Shown: positions 5,634 through 9,267 of the stretch, piece by piece | How the letters are laid out: each line of letters starts with the position of its first letter | Numbering within the stretch: the stretch's first letter is position 1 | Assembly (NCBI GenBank): GCA_903932565.1 | Contig: CAIZGQ010000636.1 | Coordinates: 1 to 9,267, forward strand | DNA from: an uncultured Hyphomicrobiales bacterium | GTDB taxonomy: Bacteria > Pseudomonadota > Alphaproteobacteria > Rhizobiales > Beijerinckiaceae | DNA length: 9,267 nt | Reading direction: 5' to 3' | Made by a program: the position numbers and the translations under genes | The notes under the pieces: generated by a model | What the model was told of the DNA's origin: nothing | The model's database searches: none | The model's input: only the letters and a program-made list of their open reading frames with translations

Positions 5634-7999
5634 CTGGCCTGCGCCGCGTCAATTAAACCGAGCAGGGCTTGCGGTGTCAGCGGTAGGCTCGTCACGCATA
5701 CGTCCAGTGGATGCAGGGCATTTTCAATCGCCGACACGAGCGCGGCAGGTGCGCCAATCGTTCCACTTTCGGCAGCACCCTTGACGCCCAGCGGATTGAG
5801 TGGCGTCGGCGACTCGAGATGATGCATTTCGATGTGCGGCACAACATCGGCTGTTGGCAGCAGGTAATCCGCCAACGTCGCGGTCAGCGGTTGGCCTTCT
5901 GCGTCGTAGCGCATCCATTCAAACAGCGTCATGCCGATGCCGTGCACGACGCCGCCCAGAATCTGATCTTCCACCATGGCCGGGTTGATCATGCGGCCGC
6001 AGTCGTGAACCACGATGTAGCGCAGGATGGTCACGTGGCCGGTGTCGACATCAACTTCGACTTCTGCGAGGTGACAGCCGTTGGTGTAGCTGAGCCCGCT
6101 CGTCATGAAATCGGACGCGGCTGAGAGGCCGGGTTTCAGCCCGCCCGGCAGCGCAAAGCCCGGTGCCCCGGCGAGCGCGCGCGCGAGCTGCTGCAGGCTT
6201 TTGCCATGCCCCGGCACGCCTTTGATCTGCACAACGCCGTTCGCAATTTCGAGGTCGTCGGCAGAAACTTCCATCATGTCGGCTGCTGCGCGCTTGGCTT
6301 TTTCGGCCACGAGATTGGCGGCCGCAAACACGGCATTGCCGGCGGTCACGGCCTGCCGGCTGGCAAATGCGCCAAGACCAGCGGAAGTTGCCTGCGTATC
6401 CCCCACGACGACGTGAATGTCCTGCGGGTCGAGCCCCAAGACATCGGCGACAACCTGCGCGAGCATCGTCTTGATGCCCTGGCCTTGCGCGGTCGCGCCG
6501 CTCGACACCACGACCTTGCCGGACGGGCCAATGCTGACAGCTGCCGTTTCAAACGGGCCGCGACCGGTGGCTTCCACATAATTGCAAAGTCCCAAGCCGA
6601 TGTAGCGTCCCTGCGCGCGGGCGCGTGCTTGCCGCTCTGCAAAATCCGCCCATCCTGCGGCCTCCAATCCCATGCGCTGGCATTCGGGATAATCGCCGCT
6701 GTCATAGACCATCATGCTGCCGTCGCGCTGCTTCACGGGCACGGTGAAGGGCATTTGGCTGGGCAAAATCATGTTGCGGCGGCGGATGTCGTCACGCGGC
6801 AGGCCGAGGTCGCTGGCTGCCGCGTCCATCAGCCGTTCCATGACAAATGTCCCCTGCGGACGCCCGGCGCCGCGTGTGGGCGCGGCTGGCGTCTTGTTGG
6901 TCAGGCAGAGGTCGATGAGGATGCGATAGGCCGGCAGCACATAGGGGCCGATGAGATTTGTCGCGGCGTTGAAGGGCAGCGCAATACCATAAGGCGTGGC
7001 GGCCCCATGGTCGTAGCGCAAGGTGCCTCGAATGCCGCGGATGCGGCCATCGGCATCGAAGGCAGCTTCGACGTTCCACACTTGCTCGCGCTCGCCGATG
7101 CTGGCGGAGAAACTCTCGTAGCGATCCTCAACCCATTTCACGGGACGTCCAAGGATCAGCGCCGCTGCCGGCACGCACAATTCCTCAGGGTGAAAGACGG
7201 CCTTGGTGCCAAAGCCGCCACCAACATCGGGCGTCGTCACGCGCACCTGATGCTCGCTCAGGCCCAGACACTGCACCAGCATCGCCTTGGCGCGATGCGG
7301 CATCTGCGTTGAATCCCAGACCGTCAGGCGATCTTCGAGCGCATCGAAGCGGGCGAGGACGCCGCGCGTTTCCATCGGCTGCCCGCCGCCCTTGTTGAGC
7401 CGAAACTGCCGGGTGATGACACATGGCGCATCTGCGAACGCCGCATCAAGGTCGCCATAATCGACCTTGGTCTGCGCCACGAGATTGTCCGGGCAGGTCA
7501 GGCGCGCCTTGGGCGCATCCGCGAGCAAGCCATCAACGGGATCAACCACTGCTGGCAGAGGGTCAACTTCCAATTCCACCAATGCAGCCGCATCTTCCGC
7601 AATCCGCCGCGAGGTGGCGACGATCAGGACAACCGGCTCGCCGACGTAGCAGACCTCTTCGACGGCGAGGCACGTCGGGTCCACGTCGAAACGCAGGCCC
7701 CCGGCGGGCATGGCGAGCGGGATCGCATCGCAGGTCAGATGAGGTCGCAGATCGGCATAGGTGAAAACGGCCTCGACGCCTGGCAGCGCTTTTGCGGCGT
7801 CGGTGTTGATCGCGCGGATGAGCCCGTGTGCAACTTGCGAGCGGACGAAATGCGCTTCCAGCAGCCCGGGCATCTTGATGTCGTCAAGAAACCCCGCTTG
7901 ACCCTGCAACAGCACGCGATCCTCGACGCGTGCGGCATTGCGGCCAATCCAACTGGGTCGCTCGGGAGATAGGGTCGAGGGGCCTTTGGAATCGGCCAT
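5624..7999 (-). CDS. Xanthine dehydrogenase-family molybdopterin-binding (large) subunit, CoxL form II-like
   Basis: This 791-residue protein is the molybdenum-cofactor subunit of a xanthine oxidase-family hydroxylase, which inserts water-derived oxygen into a C-H bond of an N-heterocycle, aldehyde or similar substrate. Seen are the N-terminal a/b hammerhead domain (GRNAARVEDRVLLQGQAGFLDD, with FVRS), then DVGGGFGTK (258-266), TRGAGRP (375-381), QGQG (505-508) and GVKGAAESG (738-746), where E744 is the expected catalytic glutamate. The loop TRGAGRP is form II-like and lacks the AYRCSFR loop with its cysteine found in true CO dehydrogenases, so CO oxidation is unlikely. The usual MEPRG reads METRG (209-213). 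No Tat signal is visible, so it is probably cytoplasmic. The ATG at 7999 lies 10 nt after the ATPase stop codon and is preceded by TAAGG. A longer open frame reaching 8089 overlaps the ATPase and looks spurious. FAD and Fe-S partner subunits are not encoded in the window. Confidence 0.93.
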   Translation of the reverse strand: MADSKGPSTLSPERPSWIGRNAARVEDRVLLQGQAGFLDDIKMPGLLEAHFVRSQVAHGLIRAINTDAAKALPGVEAVFTYADLRPHLTCDAIPLAMPAGGLRFDVDPTCLAVEEVCYVGEPVVLIVATSRRIAEDAAALVELEVDPLPAVVDPVDGLLADAPKARLTCPDNLVAQTKVDYGDLDAAFADAPCVITRQFRLNKGGGQPMETRGVLARFDALEDRLTVWDSTQMPHRAKAMLVQCLGLSEHQVRVTTPDVGGGFGTKAVFHPEELCVPAAALILGRPVKWVEDRYESFSASIGEREQVWNVEAAFDADGRIRGIRGTLRYDHGAATPYGIALPFNAATNLIGPYVLPAYRILIDLCLTNKTPAAPTRGAGRPQGTFVMERLMDAAASDLGLPRDDIRRRNMILPSQMPFTVPVKQRDGSMMVYDSGDYPECQRMGLEAAGWADFAERQARARAQGRYIGLGLCNYVEATGRGPFETAAVSIGPSGKVVVSSGATAQGQGIKTMLAQVVADVLGLDPQDIHVVVGDTQATSAGLGAFASRQAVTAGNAVFAAANLVAEKAKRAAADMMEVSADDLEIANGVVQIKGVPGHGKSLQQLARALAGAPGFALPGGLKPGLSAASDFMTSGLSYTNGCHLAEVEVDVDTGHVTILRYIVVHDCGRMINPAMVEDQILGGVVHGIGMTLFEWMRYDAEGQPLTATLADYLLPTADVVPHIEMHHLESPTPLNPLGVKGAAESGTIGAPAALVSAIENALHPLDVCVTSLPLTPQALLGLIDAAQARKA

Positions 8000-8009
8000 G
8001 GCGTGTGCC

Positions 8010-8819
8010 TTATTCGAGCCCGATATCGCGCCAGATGGCTTCGCAGATCTCGCGAAACTCCGGCAACATCCGGACTTCGCGGAAATCACGCGGGCGTGGC
8101 AAATCGATTTTGTGGATGGATTTGATGCGGCCAGGATTGGGCGCCATCACGATGACCCGATCCGACAGGCCAACAGCCTCTTCGATATCATGCGTCACGA
8201 AGATCACGCTCTTGTTGTAGAGGCCCCAGATGCGCAGCAATTCGCGACCCATGGCCATTTTGGTCATGGCATCGAGCGCACCGAAGGGCTCGTCCATCAG
8301 GTAGAGGGCAGGGGCATAGGCGAGCAATCGGCCCAGCGCCGCGCGCTGCCGCATGCCGCCGGAGAGAGCCACGGGCATATAGTCTCGAAACTTCGTGAGT
8401 CCCAGCATCGTCAACAATTCGTCGAGGCGCTCAGGGCGCTTCTCGACCGGCGTTCCGTTCAGCTCGAGACCCAGCTCGATATTTTTGGAGACGCTGGCCC
8501 ACGGCAAAAGCGTGTCGCGCTGGAACATGAAGCCAACGTCCGGCGGCGGTTCCTGCACGTGCCGACCATCGACGATCACGTCACCGGATGTCACCGGCAG
8601 CAGACCGGAGATCAGGCGCAACAAGGTCGACTTGCCGCAACCGCTCGGCCCCACGATGGCGAGAAACTCGCCATCCGCAAGGGTCATATCGATATTCTCA
8701 AGAACAGGCAGGGACACGCCCTGCTTGTTGACGAAGGATTTGTTGACCTGCCGTAGCATCACGCGCGCCTTGGATGTGGCAGCGCGCGCGGCAGGCTCGA
8801 TGAGCTGTTGAACCGTCAA
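8010..8819 (-). CDS. ABC transporter ATP-binding protein, NitT/TauT (SsuB/TauB/NrtD) type
   Basis: This is the ATPase of an importer in the nitrate/sulfonate/taurine family, acting on the cytoplasmic side of the membrane. With the longest start it has 269 residues: Walker A GPSGCGKST (57-65), Q-loop MFQRDTLLPW (Q100), signature LSGGM (152-156), Walker B LYLMDEP (172-178), D-loop GALD (180-183) and H-loop THD (H210). The FQRDTLLPW stretch is characteristic of the SsuB/TauB group. The start is uncertain. The longest frame begins with TTG at 8819-8817, 4 nt after the upstream stop. ATG at 8759-8757 (residue 21) has AAGG 8 nt upstream and would give 249 residues beginning at the first core strand. 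The gene sits between the substrate-binding protein and the molybdenum hydroxylase in one operon. The substrate is unknown. Confidence 0.95.
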   Translation of the reverse strand: MTVQQLIEPAARAATSKARVMLRQVNKSFVNKQGVSLPVLENIDMTLADGEFLAIVGPSGCGKSTLLRLISGLLPVTSGDVIVDGRHVQEPPPDVGFMFQRDTLLPWASVSKNIELGLELNGTPVEKRPERLDELLTMLGLTKFRDYMPVALSGGMRQRAALGRLLAYAPALYLMDEPFGALDAMTKMAMGRELLRIWGLYNKSVIFVTHDIEEAVGLSDRVIVMAPNPGRIKSIHKIDLPRPRDFREVRMLPEFREICEAIWRDIGLE

Positions 8820-8823
8820 AGAC

Positions 8824-9267
8824 CTAATCTTTCAACAGAGAGGGATCGAAGACCTGCTGGAGCGTGACAGGCTTCAACGTGTCGTCGGTTGCCAGCACAA
8901 TCTTGTTCAGATTGTCGATGGATTCCGGGCTCACAAGGCCGCCCTTGGGCGCGCGCGAGAGGGCGCTTTTGGCGACCTGCTGCAACAGCTCCGGGCTGAA
9001 CGTCGGGAACATCTTGGCCAGAACGGTGGTGGCGAGCGCGGGGTCCTTGTCGAGATCAATCATCGCTTTTGCAACCGCATGGGCGAAGCCCCTGGCGACC
9101 TTCGGATTGCCCTTCACCCAGCTCTCCAGCGCAATGGAGGCGAAGGAGGGATAGGGCAGTGTGCGATAGTCGAGGATGATCTTGTAGGCGTCCTTCTTTT
9201 GCATCATCCCGGCAAGATCGGACGCGATGACAAGGCCTGCTGCGATGCGATCGCTATCGATGGCGGC
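8824..9267 (-). CDS. ABC transporter substrate-binding protein, NitT/TauT type (C-terminal part, cut by right edge)
   Basis: The last 147 codons of a periplasmic binding protein are visible, and the frame stays open to the window edge, so the true start and signal peptide lie outside. The C-terminal region has the typical lobe-closing pattern: a strand ending YRTLPYPSFASIALESWV, then the helix NPKVARGFAHAVAKAMIDL, the segment DPALATTVLAKMFP and a final helix near ESIDNLNKIVL. This matches the NMT1/THI5-like or NitT/TauT binding proteins that capture small organic anions, sulfonates or heterocycles. An internal ATG at 9207 is not the start because clear in-frame coding sequence (IASDLAG) precedes it. 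The stop codon is 4 nt before the TTG of the ATPase frame. The permease gene that the system needs is not in the window and may lie upstream. Confidence 0.85.
   Translation of the reverse strand, partial: AAIDSDRIAAGLVIASDLAGMMQKKDAYKIILDYRTLPYPSFASIALESWVKGNPKVARGFAHAVAKAMIDLDKDPALATTVLAKMFPTFSPELLQQVAKSALSRAPKGGLVSPESIDNLNKIVLATDDTLKPVTLQQVFDPSLLKD

Noticed and set aside
6206..7312. A 368-codon plus-strand open frame inside the hydroxylase gene
   Set aside because: It lies entirely opposite conserved molybdopterin-subunit motifs, and its protein shows no recognisable domain. It is a shadow frame.
5624..7999. Aerobic carbon monoxide dehydrogenase (form I CoxL)
   Set aside because: The active-site loop is TRGAGRP rather than the cysteine-containing AYRCSFR loop needed for the Mo-Cu centre, so a generic hydroxylase is the better call.
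8000..8089. A 30-residue N-terminal extension of the hydroxylase large subunit starting at 8089
   Set aside because: The extension overlaps the ATPase coding end and resembles no family N-terminus. The ATG at 7999 has TAAGG just upstream and is followed by the normal start of the domain.

Overview
The window is high-GC chromosomal DNA with bacterial housekeeping and metabolic genes. It looks alphaproteobacterial, most likely from the order Hyphomicrobiales (Rhizobiales). The evidence is the tandem cold-shock-domain protein, the style of the MazG and DUF2252 proteins, and the small GAWPFGLVEAIW membrane protein. The genus cannot be read from the sequence. No tRNA, rRNA, CRISPR array, insertion sequence or phage gene was seen.

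Left part (1-1601): the 5' end of a minus-strand mazG gene (NTP pyrophosphohydrolase) runs off the left edge. Upstream of it, also on the minus strand, is a 229-residue protein with two cold-shock domains, followed by a clear intrinsic terminator. About 540 bp of more A+T-rich non-coding DNA then separates it from a divergent plus-strand group. This gap holds two perfect 12-bp palindromes.

Middle part (1602-5620): on the plus strand lie an EamA/DMT-family transporter, a renalase-like FAD oxidoreductase and, 9 nt later, a DCC-family (DUF393) thiol-disulfide-type protein. The last two look like one redox transcription unit. A small two-helix membrane protein on the minus strand overlaps the 3' end of the DCC gene tail to tail. 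Its 5' end may carry a frameshift or use a TTG start. A DUF2252 protein follows on the plus strand. Its motifs look like those of a protein kinase/aminoglycoside phosphotransferase fold in circularly permuted order.

Right part (5624-9267, minus strand): a tightly packed operon. Read 5' to 3', it holds the C-terminal part of a NitT/TauT-type ABC substrate-binding protein (cut by the right edge), its ATPase, and a molybdenum hydroxylase large subunit of the xanthine dehydrogenase/CoxL form II type. The spacing is 4 nt and then 10 nt. The layout suggests import of a small organic compound followed by cytoplasmic hydroxylation. The ABC permease and the FAD and [2Fe-2S] hydroxylase subunits are not in the window. 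This operon and the DUF2252 gene converge with only 3 nt between stop codons. Both stop codons sit inside one perfect 9-bp hairpin that probably terminates both transcripts.

No clearly new system is evident. The most interesting items are the transporter-linked hydroxylase, the permuted-kinase reading of DUF2252 and the stop-codon hairpin.
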